Counted from the stretch's first letter, positions 40,002 through 49,955 are shown. The stretch is DNA of 64,000 nucleotides from Stutzerimonas xanthomarina (GCF_003935375.1 NZ_RHQM01000006.1:62001-126000), one strand, 5' to 3'. Numbers and translations are program-made. Notes: generated from the sequence alone by a model not told the origin.

Positions 40002-40496
40002 TCAGTGGGCGGTGCTGGGGGCTTCGCCGGCGCTCTGCATGCGCGCCATTTCCTGGGCGTAGAGTGCGTCGAAGTTCACCGGAGCCAGCATCAGCGCCGG
40101 GAACGAACCGCGGGTCACCAGGCTGTCCAGCGCCTCACGGGCGTAAGGGAAGAGGATGTTCGGGCAGAACGCGCCAAGGGTGTGGCTCATCGCAGCCGCT
40201 TCCAGACCCTTGATCAGGAAGATCCCGGCCTGCTGCACTTCGGCAATGAACGCAACTTCTTCGCCGGTCTTCACGGTGACCGAAAGGGTCAGCACGACTT
40301 CATGGAAGTCGCCCTCAAGCGCCTTCTGCTTGGTGTTCAGGTCCAGCGCGACACTCGGATTCCATTCCTGACGGAAAATTTCCGGGCTCTTCGGCGCTTC
40401 AAAGGACAGGTCGCGGACGTAGATGCGCTGCAGGGAGAACTGCGCGCCCTGTTCGTTCTGCGACGCTGCGCCGCCGTTGTTAGCTTGTTCGGTCAT
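40002..40496 (-). CDS. secB: SecB protein-export chaperone
   Basis: The 164-residue tetrameric chaperone keeps preproteins unfolded for SecA. It shows [37 protein letters not shown] and [12 protein letters not shown]. It is the last gene of yibN-grx-secB; the gap to grx is about 65 bp. Confidence 0.97.
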   Translation of the reverse strand: MTEQANNGGAASQNEQGAQFSLQRIYVRDLSFEAPKSPEIFRQEWNPSVALDLNTKQKALEGDFHEVVLTLSVTVKTGEEVAFIAEVQQAGIFLIKGLEAAAMSHTLGAFCPNILFPYAREALDSLVTRGSFPALMLAPVNFDALYAQEMARMQSAGEAPSTAH

Positions 40497-40560
40497 TTCT
40501 GCAACCTTCTATCCAGTTGTGCGTGTCGTTTGAATTGTTCGCAGACCCGCGTTGCCGGCC

Positions 40561-40815
40561 TCAAGCCTGCAGCAACGGGTCGAGACGTCCGGCGCGCTCC
40601 AGAGCGTGGAGCTCATCGCAGCCGCCGACGTGCTTGTCGCCGATCCATATCTGCGGCACCGAGGTGCGTCCGGCCTTGCTGGCCATCTCGGCGCGCAGGG
40701 ACGGGTTGCCATCCACGGGAACTTCCTCGTAGGCGACACCCTTGCGATCGAGCAGCGCCTTGGCGCGGATACAGAACGGGCACCAGGCGGTGGTATAGAT
40801 GACGACGTTGGGCAT
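40561..40815 (-). CDS. grxC: Glutaredoxin 3
   Basis: The 84-residue protein has dithiol active site CPFC at Cys12 and Cys15, the TSVPQIWIG cis-Pro loop and GGCDEL glutathione-binding motif. It is a cytosolic GSH-dependent disulfide reductase. Its start is 2 bp after the yibN stop. Confidence 0.96.
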   Translation of the reverse strand: MPNVVIYTTAWCPFCIRAKALLDRKGVAYEEVPVDGNPSLRAEMASKAGRTSVPQIWIGDKHVGGCDELHALERAGRLDPLLQA

Positions 40816-40817
40816 GA

Positions 40818-41231
40818 TTACTTGACCACTGGCAGATTGTCGCCGCGCCAGCTGGAAATCCCTCCCGACAACTTGGCGGCGGTGAAGCCTGCCTTCTGCA
40901 GCTCACGGCAGGCCGTTCCGGCGTGCTGCCCCATGGCATCGACCACGATGATGGTCTTGGCCTTGTGCTTTTCCAGCTCGCCTGTGCGGCTGACCAGCTT
41001 CTCGTAGGGAATGTTCAATGCATCGACGATATGACCGGCGTCGAACTCCTTCTTGACGCGCACGTCCAACACCACGCCCTCGCCACTGTTGACCAGTGCC
41101 GTCAGTTCGCGATTGCTCAGGCTCTTGCCACCCTTGCGGGTCTCGGTGATGAACAGAAGGATCAACAGCACCACGAACAGGCTGCTGAGTACATAGTGGT
41201 TAGAGACAAATTCAATCAGGTTAGCGAGCAT
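40818..41231 (-). CDS. yibN: YibN-type rhodanese-like membrane protein
   Basis: The 137-residue protein has one N-terminal TM helix (about 12-29, YVLSSLFVVLLILLFI) and a cytoplasmic rhodanese-like domain (about 45-135). The active-site cysteine is absent: the loop reads VVDAMGQHAG, as in E. coli YibN, so no sulfurtransferase activity is expected. The ATG at 41231 is preferred to the TTG codon before it. The yibN-grx-secB order matches other gammaproteobacteria. Confidence 0.9.
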   Translation of the reverse strand: MLANLIEFVSNHYVLSSLFVVLLILLFITETRKGGKSLSNRELTALVNSGEGVVLDVRVKKEFDAGHIVDALNIPYEKLVSRTGELEKHKAKTIIVVDAMGQHAGTACRELQKAGFTAAKLSGGISSWRGDNLPVVK

Positions 41232-41262
41232 CAACGGGTACCCGGACGATAAAATGCGGGCC

Positions 41263-41291
41263 AGTATACACAGCCCCTCCTACCGGCTGAA
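41263..41291 (-). promoter_or_regulatory. Predicted promoter of yibN-grx-secB
   Basis: On the minus strand, -35 TTCAGC (41286-41291), 17-bp spacer and -10 TATACT (41263-41268). Confidence 0.5.
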
Positions 41292-41303
41292 CCCTGATGA
41301 TTC

Positions 41304-41332
41304 GTGACCTCGCCCCGGCCAGCCAGTAGACT
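41304..41332 (+). promoter_or_regulatory. Predicted promoter of gpmI
   Basis: -35 GTGACC (41304-41309), 17-bp spacer and -10 TAGACT (41327-41332), 40 bp before the start codon. The -35 hexamer equals that proposed for gcvT. Confidence 0.45.
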
Positions 41333-41371
41333 GGCTGCCCTTTTCCGCCCCCGTGCAAGGAGCCCGAAAGC

Positions 41372-42919
41372 ATGTCCGTCGCCCCCACCGCCACGCCCAA
41401 ACCCCTGGTACTGATCATTCTCGATGGCTTCGGGCACAGCGACAGCCCGGACTTCAACGCCATCCACGCCGCCCGCAAGCCAGTCTACGATCGCCTGCTG
41501 GCCAGCCAGCCGCACGGATTGATCTCTGGCAGCGGCATGGATGTCGGTCTGCCGGACGGGCAGATGGGCAACTCCGAGGTCGGCCATATGAACCTGGGCG
41601 CCGGGCGTGTGGTGTATCAGGACTTCACCCGGGTGACCAAGGCGATCCGCGACGGCGAGTTCTTTGCCAACCCGACCATCTGTGCCGCCGTCGACAAGGC
41701 CGCGGGGGCCGGCAAGGCGGTGCACATCCTCGGCCTGCTTTCCGACGGTGGCGTGCACAGCCATCAGGATCATCTGGTCGCCATGGCCGAGCTGGCGGCC
41801 CAGCGCGGCGCCGAGAAGATCTACCTGCATGCCTTCCTCGACGGCCGCGACACCCCACCGAAGAGCGCACAGCACTCCATCGAACTGCTTCAGGCCACCT
41901 TCACCCGCCTGGGCAAGGGCCGTATCGCCAGCCTGATCGGCCGCTACTTCGCCATGGACCGCGACAACCGCTGGGACCGCGTGCAGCAGGCCTACGAGCT
42001 GATCGTCGACGGCAAGGCGGAGTACCGCTCCGACTACGCCGTGGATGGCCTGATCGCCGCCTACGAGCGTGGCGAAAGCGACGAATTCGTCAAGGCGACC
42101 ACTATCGGCGAACCGGTGCGCGTCGAGGATGGCGACGCCGTGGTGTTCATGAACTTCCGTGCCGACCGCGCCCGCGAGCTGACCCGTTGCTTCGTCGAAC
42201 CCGGCTTCAATGAATTCGAACGCGCCCGGGTGCCGCAACTGGCCGAGTTCGTCATGCTCACCCAGTACGCCGCGAGCATTCCCGCGCCGGCAGCCTTCGC
42301 CCCGGAAGCACTGACCAACGTGCTCGGCGAGTACCTGGCCAACAACGGCAAGACCCAGCTACGCATCGCCGAAACCGAGAAATACGCCCACGTCACTTTC
42401 TTCTTCTCCGGCGGCCGCGAAGAGCCCTTCCCCGGCGAAGAGCGCATTCTGATCCCCTCGCCTCAGGTCGCCACCTACGACCTGAAACCCGAGATGAGCG
42501 CGCCCGAGGTCACCGATCGTATCGTCGATGCCATCGAAAACCAGCGCTACGACGTTATCGTGGTCAACTACGCCAACGGCGACATGGTCGGTCATACCGG
42601 CGTGTTCGATGCCGCGGTCAAGGCGGTGGAATGCCTGGACAGCTGCGTCGGGCGGATCGTCGAGGCGCTGTACAAGGTCGGCGGCGAAGCGCTGCTGACC
42701 GCCGACCACGGCAACGTCGAACAGATGGAAGACGTCATGACCGGCCAGGCGCACACCGCGCATACCTGTGAGCCAGTGCCTTTCATCTATATAGGCAAGC
42801 GCAACGTCTCGATCCGCGAAGGCGGCGTGCTGGCCGATGTCGCGCCAACCATGCTGACCCTGCTCGGCATGCCGGTACCGCCAGAGATGACCGGTCGCTC
42901 GATCGTCGAGCTGAGCTGA
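41372..42919 (+). CDS. gpmI: Phosphoglycerate mutase, 2,3-BPG-independent
   Basis: The 515-residue di-manganese enzyme interconverts 3- and 2-phosphoglycerate. The catalytic serine is S68 in MGNSEVGH. Metal ligands lie in [25 protein letters not shown] and [16 protein letters not shown] lies upstream of the ATG. It is divergent from yibN and followed by envC, the same order as E. coli yibN-gpmI-envC-yibQ. Confidence 0.97.
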   Translation: MSVAPTATPKPLVLIILDGFGHSDSPDFNAIHAARKPVYDRLLASQPHGLISGSGMDVGLPDGQMGNSEVGHMNLGAGRVVYQDFTRVTKAIRDGEFFANPTICAAVDKAAGAGKAVHILGLLSDGGVHSHQDHLVAMAELAAQRGAEKIYLHAFLDGRDTPPKSAQHSIELLQATFTRLGKGRIASLIGRYFAMDRDNRWDRVQQAYELIVDGKAEYRSDYAVDGLIAAYERGESDEFVKATTIGEPVRVEDGDAVVFMNFRADRARELTRCFVEPGFNEFERARVPQLAEFVMLTQYAASIPAPAAFAPEALTNVLGEYLANNGKTQLRIAETEKYAHVTFFFSGGREEPFPGEERILIPSPQVATYDLKPEMSAPEVTDRIVDAIENQRYDVIVVNYANGDMVGHTGVFDAAVKAVECLDSCVGRIVEALYKVGGEALLTADHGNVEQMEDVMTGQAHTAHTCEPVPFIYIGKRNVSIREGGVLADVAPTMLTLLGMPVPPEMTGRSIVELS

Positions 42920-42928
42920 TCGAGCCGG

Positions 42929-42963
42929 GCGGGAAGCGGCTGGCGCCAGCCGCCGTTTCCCGC
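42929..42963 (+). terminator. Long palindrome after gpmI
   Basis: The outer stem GCGGGAA/TTCCCGC encloses a perfect CGGCTGGC/GCCAGCCG stem-loop. No U run follows, so it is a terminator-like or transcript-stabilising hairpin. A CAGGCTTCAAGC repeat-like segment begins 2 bp later. Confidence 0.5.
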
Positions 42964-43035
42964 TACAGGCTTCAAGCTTCCAGCTTGCTTTTTAGGCATA
43001 CTACGTCGGTCATAACGCTCGGTTGACGCCCTCCA

Positions 43036-44295
43036 ATGCCTCGTACCTTTCTCGCCCTCGCCTTCCTCTGCCTGCTCGGCCCCGCCGTGGCGGACGAACG
43101 TGCCGCAGCGCGGCAGCAGATCGAAGCCGCTCGCCAGGACATCGCCGAACTGCAGAAACTGCTCAAGCAGATCGAGCAGGAGAAATCCGGCGTTCAGAAG
43201 CAGCTGAAGACCACCGAAAGCGAGATGGGTCAGCTGGAAAAGCAGGTCGACACCCTGCAGCAGGAGATCGACCGCAGCGAGGCCGAGCTGGAACGCCTGA
43301 ACGAGGAGAAAACCACCCTCGAAGGCGCACGTCTGGAGCAGCAGCGCCTGATCGGGCTGCAGGCCCGCGCCGCCTATCAGAATGGGAGGCAGGAATATCT
43401 CAAGCTGCTGCTCAACCAGCAGAACCCGGAAAAATTCAGCCGCACCATTACCTATTACGACTACCTGAACAAGGCGCGCCTCGAACAGCTCGACAGCTTC
43501 AACGAGACCCTGCGCCAACTGGCTGGAGTCGAGACTGACATCGAAGCGCAGCAGAACCTTCTGGCGGAAAAGAAGGACGGCCTGCTGGAGCGGCGCGAGC
43601 AACTCGCCGAGGTGCGCAAGGAGCGCCAGCAAACGCTGGCCAAGCTCAACAGCGACCTGTCCAGCCGCGAACAGAAGCTGCAGGCCCGCCGTCAGGAGCA
43701 GGCCCAGTTCGAACGGGTACTCAAGACCATCGAGGAAACCCTGGCCCGCCAGGCTCGCGAAGCCGAGGAAGCCCGGCAACGCGAACTGCTTGCCGAGCGC
43801 CAGCGTCAGGAGCAACAACAATCCCGGCCCGGCGCCAGCACTGCGCCGAACGGCCCGTTGGTTTCCAGTGCCGGCGGCAACTTCGGCGGCCCGTTCGCCA
43901 AGGCCAAGGGCAAACTGCCATGGCCGGTGGATGGACGTCTCGTCGCCCGCTATGGCACTCCGCGCGGCGGCGACGCTCGAACCAAGTGGGACGGCGTACT
44001 GATCGGCGCCAGCGTCGGTACTCAGGTCCGCGCCGTCCATGGCGGACGCGTAGTGTTCGCCGACTGGCTGCGCGGCGCTGGACTGCTGGTAATCCTCGAC
44101 CATGGCAATGGTTATCTGAGCCTGTATGGCCACAACCAGAGCCTGCTGCGCGACGCCGGCGATATCGTCAAGGCCGGTGACGCAATTGCCACGGTAGGCA
44201 CCAGCGGCGGCCAGGAAACTGCCGCACTGTATTTCGCCATTCGCCAGCAGGGGCGCCCCAGCGATCCTGCCCAATGGTGCCGCGCGCAAGGTTAG
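43036..44295 (+). CDS. envC: EnvC-like murein hydrolase activator
   Basis: The 419-residue periplasmic protein has a signal peptide (ending AVADE), two long coiled-coil regions (about 25-130 and 165-260) and a C-terminal M23/LytM domain (about 290-415). The zinc site is degenerate: TKWDGVLIG replaces the HxGxD-type motif, and LYGHN and LYFAI replace the HxH region. As in E. coli EnvC it should activate amidases rather than cut murein itself. Confidence 0.93.
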   Translation: MPRTFLALAFLCLLGPAVADERAAARQQIEAARQDIAELQKLLKQIEQEKSGVQKQLKTTESEMGQLEKQVDTLQQEIDRSEAELERLNEEKTTLEGARLEQQRLIGLQARAAYQNGRQEYLKLLLNQQNPEKFSRTITYYDYLNKARLEQLDSFNETLRQLAGVETDIEAQQNLLAEKKDGLLERREQLAEVRKERQQTLAKLNSDLSSREQKLQARRQEQAQFERVLKTIEETLARQAREAEEARQRELLAERQRQEQQQSRPGASTAPNGPLVSSAGGNFGGPFAKAKGKLPWPVDGRLVARYGTPRGGDARTKWDGVLIGASVGTQVRAVHGGRVVFADWLRGAGLLVILDHGNGYLSLYGHNQSLLRDAGDIVKAGDAIATVGTSGGQETAALYFAIRQQGRPSDPAQWCRAQG

Positions 44296-44366
44296 CGAGC
44301 AGCGGCGTTCGGTCCTGCCGAGCCGCCCGCACCACCAAGCGCGCCCTCTCATAATTGGAGTTCGAC

Positions 44367-45692
44367 ATGTTGCACCTGCGCCGTTTCGCCCGCCCATCCA
44401 CGCTCGCCCTGGCCGTATTGCTGGGGATGCAGGGCGGCGCATGGGCCCAGCAGCCCATGGAGGAGGCCGCGGCGCCAAGTGCCAGTGCCAAAGCCCCGCT
44501 GCCGCTGGAGGAACTGCGCACCTTTGCCGAGGTACTGGACCGCATCAAGGCTGCCTATGTCGAACCAGTGGATGACAAGACCCTTCTGGAAAATGCCATC
44601 AAAGGCATGCTCAGCAATCTCGATCCTCATTCCGCCTATCTCGAGCCCGAAGCGTTCGCCGAGCTGCAGGAAAGCACCAGCGGCGAATTCGGTGGTCTCG
44701 GCATCGAAGTCGGCATGGAAGACGGCTTCATCAAGGTCGTTTCGCCGATCGACGATACCCCGGCGTCCAAGGCCGGCATCGAAGCCGGCGACCTGATCGT
44801 CAAGATCGACGGCCAGCCGACCAAGGGGCTGTCGATGATGGACGCCATCGGCAAGATGCGCGGCAAGCCGGGCAGCAGCATCAGCCTGACGCTGGTGCGC
44901 GAAGGCGGCCAGCCGTTCGACGTGAAGCTGACCCGCGCGGTCATCAAGGTGCGCAGCGTCCGCAGCCAGATCCTGGAGCCGGGCTACGGCTACCTGCGCG
45001 TCACTCAGTTCCAGGTCAACTCCGGCGAGGAAGTGGGCAAGGCGCTGGCGAAGCTGAAGAAGGACAACGACGGCAAGAAGCTCAACGGCCTGGTCCTCGA
45101 CCTGCGCAACAACCCCGGTGGCGTGCTGCAGGCGGCTGTCGAGATTTCCGACCACTTCCTGACCAAGGGCCTGATCGTCTACACCGAGGGGCGCATCGCC
45201 AATTCCGAGCTGCGCTTCAACGCCGACCCGGCCGATGCCAGCGAAGGCGTACCGCTGGTGGTGCTGATCAACGGCGGCAGCGCCTCGGCCTCTGAGATCG
45301 TCGCGGGCGCGCTGCAGGATCACAAGCGCGGTGTGGTGATGGGCACCGACAGCTTCGGCAAGGGCTCGGTACAGACCGTGCTGCCGCTGAACAACGATCG
45401 TGCACTGAAGCTGACTACCGCCCTGTACTACACCCCCAACGGCCGCTCGATCCAGGCCCAGGGCATCGAGCCGGACATCAAGGTCGAGCGTGCCAAGCTG
45501 ACCCGCGAGCAGGCCGCCGATGGCTTCCGCGAGGCCGATCTTGCTGGCCACCTGGGCAACGGCAACGGCGGTCCGGACCGTCCCACCGCCACCCAGATCG
45601 CCAGCGACTCGCCGCGCCCGCAGGACGATGACTACCAGCTCGGTCAGGCCCTGAATCTGCTCAAGGGATTGAACCTCACCCGCGGCCAGTGA
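44367..45692 (+). CDS. ctpA: CtpA, carboxyl-terminal processing protease (S41)
   Basis: The 441-residue protein has a signal peptide (ending GGAWAQ), a PDZ domain (about 105-185) and an S41 core with catalytic Ser in NGGSASASEIVAGAL and Lys in TDSFGKGSVQ. In P. aeruginosa CtpA with LbcA degrades murein endopeptidases. The ATG at 44367 has GGAG 6 bp upstream. The yibQ start overlaps its stop. Confidence 0.94.
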   Translation: MLHLRRFARPSTLALAVLLGMQGGAWAQQPMEEAAAPSASAKAPLPLEELRTFAEVLDRIKAAYVEPVDDKTLLENAIKGMLSNLDPHSAYLEPEAFAELQESTSGEFGGLGIEVGMEDGFIKVVSPIDDTPASKAGIEAGDLIVKIDGQPTKGLSMMDAIGKMRGKPGSSISLTLVREGGQPFDVKLTRAVIKVRSVRSQILEPGYGYLRVTQFQVNSGEEVGKALAKLKKDNDGKKLNGLVLDLRNNPGGVLQAAVEISDHFLTKGLIVYTEGRIANSELRFNADPADASEGVPLVVLINGGSASASEIVAGALQDHKRGVVMGTDSFGKGSVQTVLPLNNDRALKLTTALYYTPNGRSIQAQGIEPDIKVERAKLTREQAADGFREADLAGHLGNGNGGPDRPTATQIASDSPRPQDDDYQLGQALNLLKGLNLTRGQ

Positions 45693-46486
45693 AGATGTCA
45701 GGCTGGGTAGCAGGGCTGGCACTGCTGGTGTTGCTCGCCAGCCAGGCGCTGTATGCCAGCGAGCCCGCAGCCACGCCGGACCATGTCCCGCGACCGCGGT
45801 TGACCCTGATAATCGACGACCTCGGGCAGAACCAGGCACGCGACCGCCGCGTGCTGCAACTGCCGGGGCCGGTCGCGCTGGCGATCCTTCCCGACACCCG
45901 CCATGCAGCCGACCTGGCCGAGCAGGCCCATCGCGCCGGCAAAACGGTCATGCTGCACATGCCGATGGCGCCTGCCCAAGGCCGTTTCGCCTGGCATCCC
46001 CAACTACCTCATGACGAACTGGCGCGCCGTCTCGACGCAGCGCTTGCGGCGGTACCGCATGCCAGCGGGCTGAACAACCACATGGGCAGCGCCATGACCG
46101 ATCAGATACAGGCCATGACCTGGCTGATGGGCGAACTGCAGCGCCGCCACCTGTTCTTTCTCGACAGCCGCACCAGCCCGCGCACCGTGGCCGCCGCCAG
46201 CGCCCAACGCACGGCACTGGCCAGCCTGTCGCGGGACATCTTTCTCGATGACGATCCTTCACCGTCCGCGGTAGCCGAACGCTTTCACGCGGCAGTCGCG
46301 CTGGCGCGCAAGCAAGGCTCGGTCGTCATCATCGGTCATCCCCACGAGAGCACGCTGGCCGTGCTCGAACGCGAACTGCCGCGACTCTCGGCGCAGGGCA
46401 TCGAATGGGTCGATGTCGGGCAGATGATCGCCACCCGCAGCAACCGCGCGATGGCCGCCCATGGTCGTGGCGGCGTCTACCGCTGA
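45689..46486 (+). CDS. yibQ: YibQ, divergent polysaccharide deacetylase family protein
   Basis: The 265-residue exported protein has an N-terminal signal or anchor (VAGLALLVLLASQALYA). The NodB-like barrel includes LTLIIDDLGQN, ALAILPDTRHA, MLHMPM, GLNNHMGSAMT and VVIIGHPHESTL. GTG at 45689 overlaps the ctpA stop; an ATG two codons on is an alternative. The envC-ctpA-yibQ cluster points to envelope or murein remodelling. Substrate unknown. Confidence 0.88.
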   Translation: MKMSGWVAGLALLVLLASQALYASEPAATPDHVPRPRLTLIIDDLGQNQARDRRVLQLPGPVALAILPDTRHAADLAEQAHRAGKTVMLHMPMAPAQGRFAWHPQLPHDELARRLDAALAAVPHASGLNNHMGSAMTDQIQAMTWLMGELQRRHLFFLDSRTSPRTVAAASAQRTALASLSRDIFLDDDPSPSAVAERFHAAVALARKQGSVVIIGHPHESTLAVLERELPRLSAQGIEWVDVGQMIATRSNRAMAAHGRGGVYR

Positions 46487-46489
46487 GCT

Positions 46490-47236
46490 TCAGAGATAGC
46501 GGCGCAGCATCGCATCCACCGTGCCCTCGGCACGCATCGCATCCAGCGCCCGCTGCAGACGCTCAACCACCTCGTCCGGTGTCGCCCGGTTGAGCGCGAG
46601 GAACAGCCGCGCTTCATTGAAACGCAGCACCGGTTTCAGGCCGGTCACACCTTCCTGCTTGGCCAGGTAGGGTCCGACCGGATCGGCGGTGGCCCAGACG
46701 TCGATCTGACCCTTGAGCAGCTTGCCGATGTTCTCCTGATCACGCAGCGAGTTGATCGGCGCCAGGCCCTTGCCCTCCAGATGCTGGCTGACCGCATCGT
46801 TCTTGTAGGCACCGATGCGCAGGTCGCGTGCCTGCTCCAGTCCGGTCAGGCGCAGAGGACTGTCGGCGGGCGCCAGCAGCACCCAGCTGATGCTCGCCAA
46901 CGGGCCGACCCATTTGAACTGCTGCTCGCGCTCGGCCGTGAAGGTGGTGGAGAACAGCCCCTGATCCGGCTGTTCGAGCACCTGCTTGTAGATGCGATCC
47001 CAGGGAAAGCGCAGGGTCAGCTCGTAGCGGATATTCGTGCGGCGGAACATCTCGCGCACGATGTCGGCGTTGATGCCGTGGATGCGCGCGTCGGCGGCGT
47101 AGTTCTTGCCGTCCTCGGCCATGTTGAATGGTGGAAAATTCTCGGTCAGCAGCACGACTCGGTAGTCGTCAGGCAGCGCGGCGTGCGCATGAGCGCAGAG
47201 CAGCAGCAAGACGACGGCAATGATTCGCTTGAACAT
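46490..47236 (-). CDS. Periplasmic family-3 solute-binding protein, copy 1
   Basis: The 248-residue protein has a signal peptide (MFKRIIAVVLLLLCAHAHAA) and a SBP_bac_3-type fold starting YRVVLLTENFPPFNMAEDG. It is closely related to the neighbour at 47473 and of equal length. No permease or ATPase is nearby, so it may be an orphan binding protein that serves another transporter or a sensor. GGGAG precedes the ATG. Confidence 0.87.
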   Translation of the reverse strand: MFKRIIAVVLLLLCAHAHAALPDDYRVVLLTENFPPFNMAEDGKNYAADARIHGINADIVREMFRRTNIRYELTLRFPWDRIYKQVLEQPDQGLFSTTFTAEREQQFKWVGPLASISWVLLAPADSPLRLTGLEQARDLRIGAYKNDAVSQHLEGKGLAPINSLRDQENIGKLLKGQIDVWATADPVGPYLAKQEGVTGLKPVLRFNEARLFLALNRATPDEVVERLQRALDAMRAEGTVDAMLRRYL

Positions 47237-47439
47237 GGATCGCTCCCTTCTTCTCGATTCCCTGGCCCACCCCTCCGCGAGCCAGAGCCGGGGGCTGTAC
47301 CAAAGCAAGATGCGAACCAGCGAAGCGCCACGGCGCCAGCGGCTGAGCGCCCGCTGAATCAGGGAAGCGTGCATGCGCCACGACCGCGCGAGCAGGAGGA
47401 TCGGTGCACGCTACTGGCGCACCGCCATCACTCGAGAAA

Positions 47440-47462
47440 GTCGGCGCAGAAGATGCGCCGAC
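47440..47462 (-). terminator. Terminator after solute-binding protein copy 2
   Basis: A perfect 9-bp stem (GTCGGCGCA/TGCGCCGAC) with a 5-nt loop lies 10 bp past the stop; on the minus strand TTTCT follows. The rest of the 236-bp gap between the two binding-protein genes shows no gene. Confidence 0.7.
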
Positions 47463-47472
47463 CTGGGAAGGC

Positions 47473-48219
47473 TCAGAGGTAGCGCGCGTTGATCTCGTCG
47501 ATCACACCTTCGCTACGCATCTGGTCGAGCGCTTTCTGCAGCTTCTGCACCGTCTCATCGGCGACCTGCTTGTTCAGCGCCAGGTACAGCTCGGCACTGT
47601 CGAAACGCAGCACGCGCTTGAGTCCGGTCACGCCGTCCTGGCGGGCGAGGTAGCGGCCAGCGGGATCACCAGTGGCCCACAGGTCGATCTTGCCGTCGAT
47701 CAGCTTCTTCACGTTCTCCTGATCGCGCAGGGCGAGCTGCGGCTGCAGCCCCTGACCGTCCAGGTGCTCGGCAATGGCATCACCCTTGTAGGCGCCGATG
47801 TTGTACTGGCGCGCCTGATCCAGACTGGTCAGGTTGATCGGGCTGTCGCCACGAGCCAGCAACACCCAGTCGTCCGGCCCGATCGGACCAACCCACTTGA
47901 ACAGCTCTTCGCGCTCGGGCAGGCGCGCCGTGACGAAAACCCCGTAGTTCGGCTGCTCCAGCGCCATGCCGTAGATGCGCTCCCAGGGGAAGCGCAGCGT
48001 CAAGGTGTAGTCGATGCCGGCACGCTTGAACATCTCGCGCACGATGTCCGCGGCGATCCCGGTGATGTGCTCGTCACGCGCGAAGTTCTTGCCATCGTCC
48101 GCCATGTTGTAGGGCGGGAAATTCTCGGTCAGCAGATTGATCTTGTCTGGCGCCTGAGCGTGCGCCAGCGTAGCGCCCAGCAGCAAAGCTGCGGCGATGG
48201 TAGAGATTGTCTTGCGCAT
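47473..48219 (-). CDS. Periplasmic family-3 solute-binding protein, copy 2
   Basis: The 248-residue tandem paralog of the gene at 46490 has a signal peptide (MRKTISTIAAALLLGATLAHAQA) and mature start INLLTENFPPYNMADDG. Shared blocks include DIVREMFKR, LRFPWERIY and LRDQENVKKL. A terminator between them suggests separate transcripts. They lie between yibQ and hisF, as similar binding-protein genes do in P. aeruginosa. Ligand unknown. Confidence 0.87.
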   Translation of the reverse strand: MRKTISTIAAALLLGATLAHAQAPDKINLLTENFPPYNMADDGKNFARDEHITGIAADIVREMFKRAGIDYTLTLRFPWERIYGMALEQPNYGVFVTARLPEREELFKWVGPIGPDDWVLLARGDSPINLTSLDQARQYNIGAYKGDAIAEHLDGQGLQPQLALRDQENVKKLIDGKIDLWATGDPAGRYLARQDGVTGLKRVLRFDSAELYLALNKQVADETVQKLQKALDQMRSEGVIDEINARYL

Positions 48220-48273
48220 GTGTGTACCCCCTGAGTACTTATCCGCAACAACCGCGGACGTGTCCATGTTTCG

Positions 48274-48293
48274 AGAGCGAAGCCTTTCGCTCT
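48274..48293 (-). terminator. Hairpin past hisF
   Basis: Stem AGAGCGAA/TTCGCTCT with a 4-nt loop, 13 bp beyond the hisF stop. No U tract follows on the minus strand, so termination is uncertain. Confidence 0.4.
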
Positions 48294-48306
48294 GCCGGCA
48301 ACGCGA

Positions 48307-49077
48307 TCAGCGCATCACGATGCCGCGGGCGGCCAGATAGGCCTTGGCTTCCGGAATCGTGTATTCGCCGAAGTGGAAGATGCTCGCGGCTAGCACCGCA
48401 TCGGCCTTGCCTTCGAGAATGCCGTCGGCCAGGTGCTGCAGATTGCCGACGCCACCGGAGGCGATCACCGGGATGCACAGCGCTTCGCTGATGGCCCGGG
48501 TGACGCCCAGGTCGTAGCCGCTCTTCACGCCGTCCTGATCCATGCTGGTCAGCAGGATTTCGCCAGCGCCGAGGTCTTCCATCTTCTTCGCCCAGGCCAC
48601 CGCATCCAGGCCGGTGGGCTTGCGCCCGCCATGGGTGAAGATTTCCCAGCGACCCGGCTCGCCCGGCGCGGAGACCTTCTTGGCGTCGATGGCGACGACG
48701 ATGCATTGCGAGCCGAAACGGTCCGCGGCCTCGCCAACGAAGTCCGGATTGAACACCGCGGCGGTATTGATCGAGACCTTGTCGGCGCCGGCATTGAGCA
48801 GGTTGCGGATGTCCTGCACGCTGCGCACGCCGCCGCCGACGGTCAGCGGGATGAACACCTGGCTGGCCATGCGCTCGACGGTGTGCAGAGTGGTGTCACG
48901 GTTGTCGACGCTGGCGGTGATGTCGAGGAAGGTGATCTCGTCGGCGCCCTGCTCGTCGTAGCGGCGGGCGATTTCCACCGGGTCGCCGGCGTCGCGAATG
49001 TTCTCGAACTGGACGCCCTTGACCACGCGGCCGTTGTCCACGTCGAGGCAGGGAATGATGCGTTTGGCCAGGGCCAT
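48307..49077 (-). CDS. hisF: Imidazole glycerol phosphate synthase cyclase subunit
   Basis: The 256-residue TIM barrel starts [20 protein letters not shown]. The catalytic Asp residues lie in CLDVDNG and [11 protein letters not shown], with phosphate loops VGGGVRS and ASGGVG. It forms IGP and AICAR with ammonia from HisH. The ATG at 49077 follows GGAGAAAGCC. It is separated from hisA by 98 bp of repeats. Confidence 0.97.
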   Translation of the reverse strand: MALAKRIIPCLDVDNGRVVKGVQFENIRDAGDPVEIARRYDEQGADEITFLDITASVDNRDTTLHTVERMASQVFIPLTVGGGVRSVQDIRNLLNAGADKVSINTAAVFNPDFVGEAADRFGSQCIVVAIDAKKVSAPGEPGRWEIFTHGGRKPTGLDAVAWAKKMEDLGAGEILLTSMDQDGVKSGYDLGVTRAISEALCIPVIASGGVGNLQHLADGILEGKADAVLAASIFHFGEYTIPEAKAYLAARGIVMR

Positions 49078-49099
49078 GGCTTTCTCCGAAAGCGGCTTC

Positions 49100-49126
49100 T
49101 TCAAGCCGCAGGCTTCAAGCTGCAGG
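49100..49126. repeat. Direct repeat of 13-bp TTCAAGC units
   Basis: TTCAAGCCGCAGG (49100-49112) and TTCAAGCTGCAGG (49114-49126) are adjacent near-identical copies in the hisF-hisA gap. Related CTTCAAGC text follows gpmI near 42969. Confidence 0.55.
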
Positions 49127-49136
49127 TAGCGTGTAG

Positions 49137-49162
49137 GGTGGATCGCGCTTCACCGATCCACC
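49137..49162. repeat. REP-like palindrome (GGTGGATCG type)
   Basis: Arms GGTGGATCG (49137-49145) and CGATCCACC (49154-49162) enclose CGCTTCAC and are preceded by GTA. It is the second member of the family seen at 23573-23596, lying within the his operon between hisA and hisF. Confidence 0.65.
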
Positions 49163-49175
49163 GCAGTTCAGCGAA

Positions 49176-49919
49176 TCACTCGTCCTTGTACTTCAGGTCG
49201 CAGAGCGCCTGCGCTTCGGCGACGTCGAGCGTGCCTTCGTAGATCGCCCGGCCGGTGATGGCGCCGACGATACCCGGCGTGTTGGTATCGAGCAGCTTCT
49301 GGATGTCGCCGATGTTATGGATGCCGCCGGAGGCGATCACCGGGATGCGGCTGGCGCTGGCCAGCGCCACGGTGGCCTCGACGTTGCAGCCCTGCATCAT
49401 GCCGTCCTTGGCGATGTCGGTATAGACGATGGCCGAGACGCCATCAGCCTCGAAGCGGCGGGCCAGGTCGGTGGCCTGAACGCTGCTGACCTCGGCCCAG
49501 CCATCGGTGGCGACGAAGCCATCCTTCGCATCCAGACCAACGATCACCTTTCCCGGAAAGGCGCGGCAGGCCTCGGTGACGAACTCAGGCTCTTTGACCG
49601 CCTTGGTACCGATGATCACGTAGCTGACGCCAGCGCGCACGTAGTGCTCGATGGTTTCCAGGGTACGGATGCCGCCACCGATCTGGATCGGCAGGTTCGG
49701 ATAACGCTTGGCGATCGCCGTGACCACCTCGCCGTTGACCGGCTGGCCTTCGAAGGCGCCGTTGAGGTCGACCAGGTGCAGACGACGGCAGCCGGCCTGG
49801 ACCCACTTGGCAGCCATGGCCACCGGGTCGTCGGAGAACACCGTGGCGTCGTCCATCAGGCCCTGGCGCAGACGCACGCAGGCACCGTCCTTCAGATCGA
49901 TAGCGGGAATAATCAGCAT
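49176..49919 (-). CDS. hisA: ProFAR isomerase
   Basis: The 247-residue TIM barrel starts [20 protein letters not shown]. Catalytic Asp in PAIDLKDG and [10 protein letters not shown], with phosphate-binding IGGGIRT and ASGGIHN. It catalyses the Amadori step of histidine synthesis upstream of HisFH. The N-terminal motif fixes the start. Confidence 0.97.
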   Translation of the reverse strand: MLIIPAIDLKDGACVRLRQGLMDDATVFSDDPVAMAAKWVQAGCRRLHLVDLNGAFEGQPVNGEVVTAIAKRYPNLPIQIGGGIRTLETIEHYVRAGVSYVIIGTKAVKEPEFVTEACRAFPGKVIVGLDAKDGFVATDGWAEVSSVQATDLARRFEADGVSAIVYTDIAKDGMMQGCNVEATVALASASRIPVIASGGIHNIGDIQKLLDTNTPGIVGAITGRAIYEGTLDVAEAQALCDLKYKDE

Positions 49920-49955
49920 GGCTTGAACCTGTTCAAATCAAGTGTCGGTTAAGGG

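Noticed and set aside
40818..41231. Active rhodanese sulfurtransferase
   Set aside because: The active-site cysteine is missing in the VVDAMGQ loop, as in YibN.
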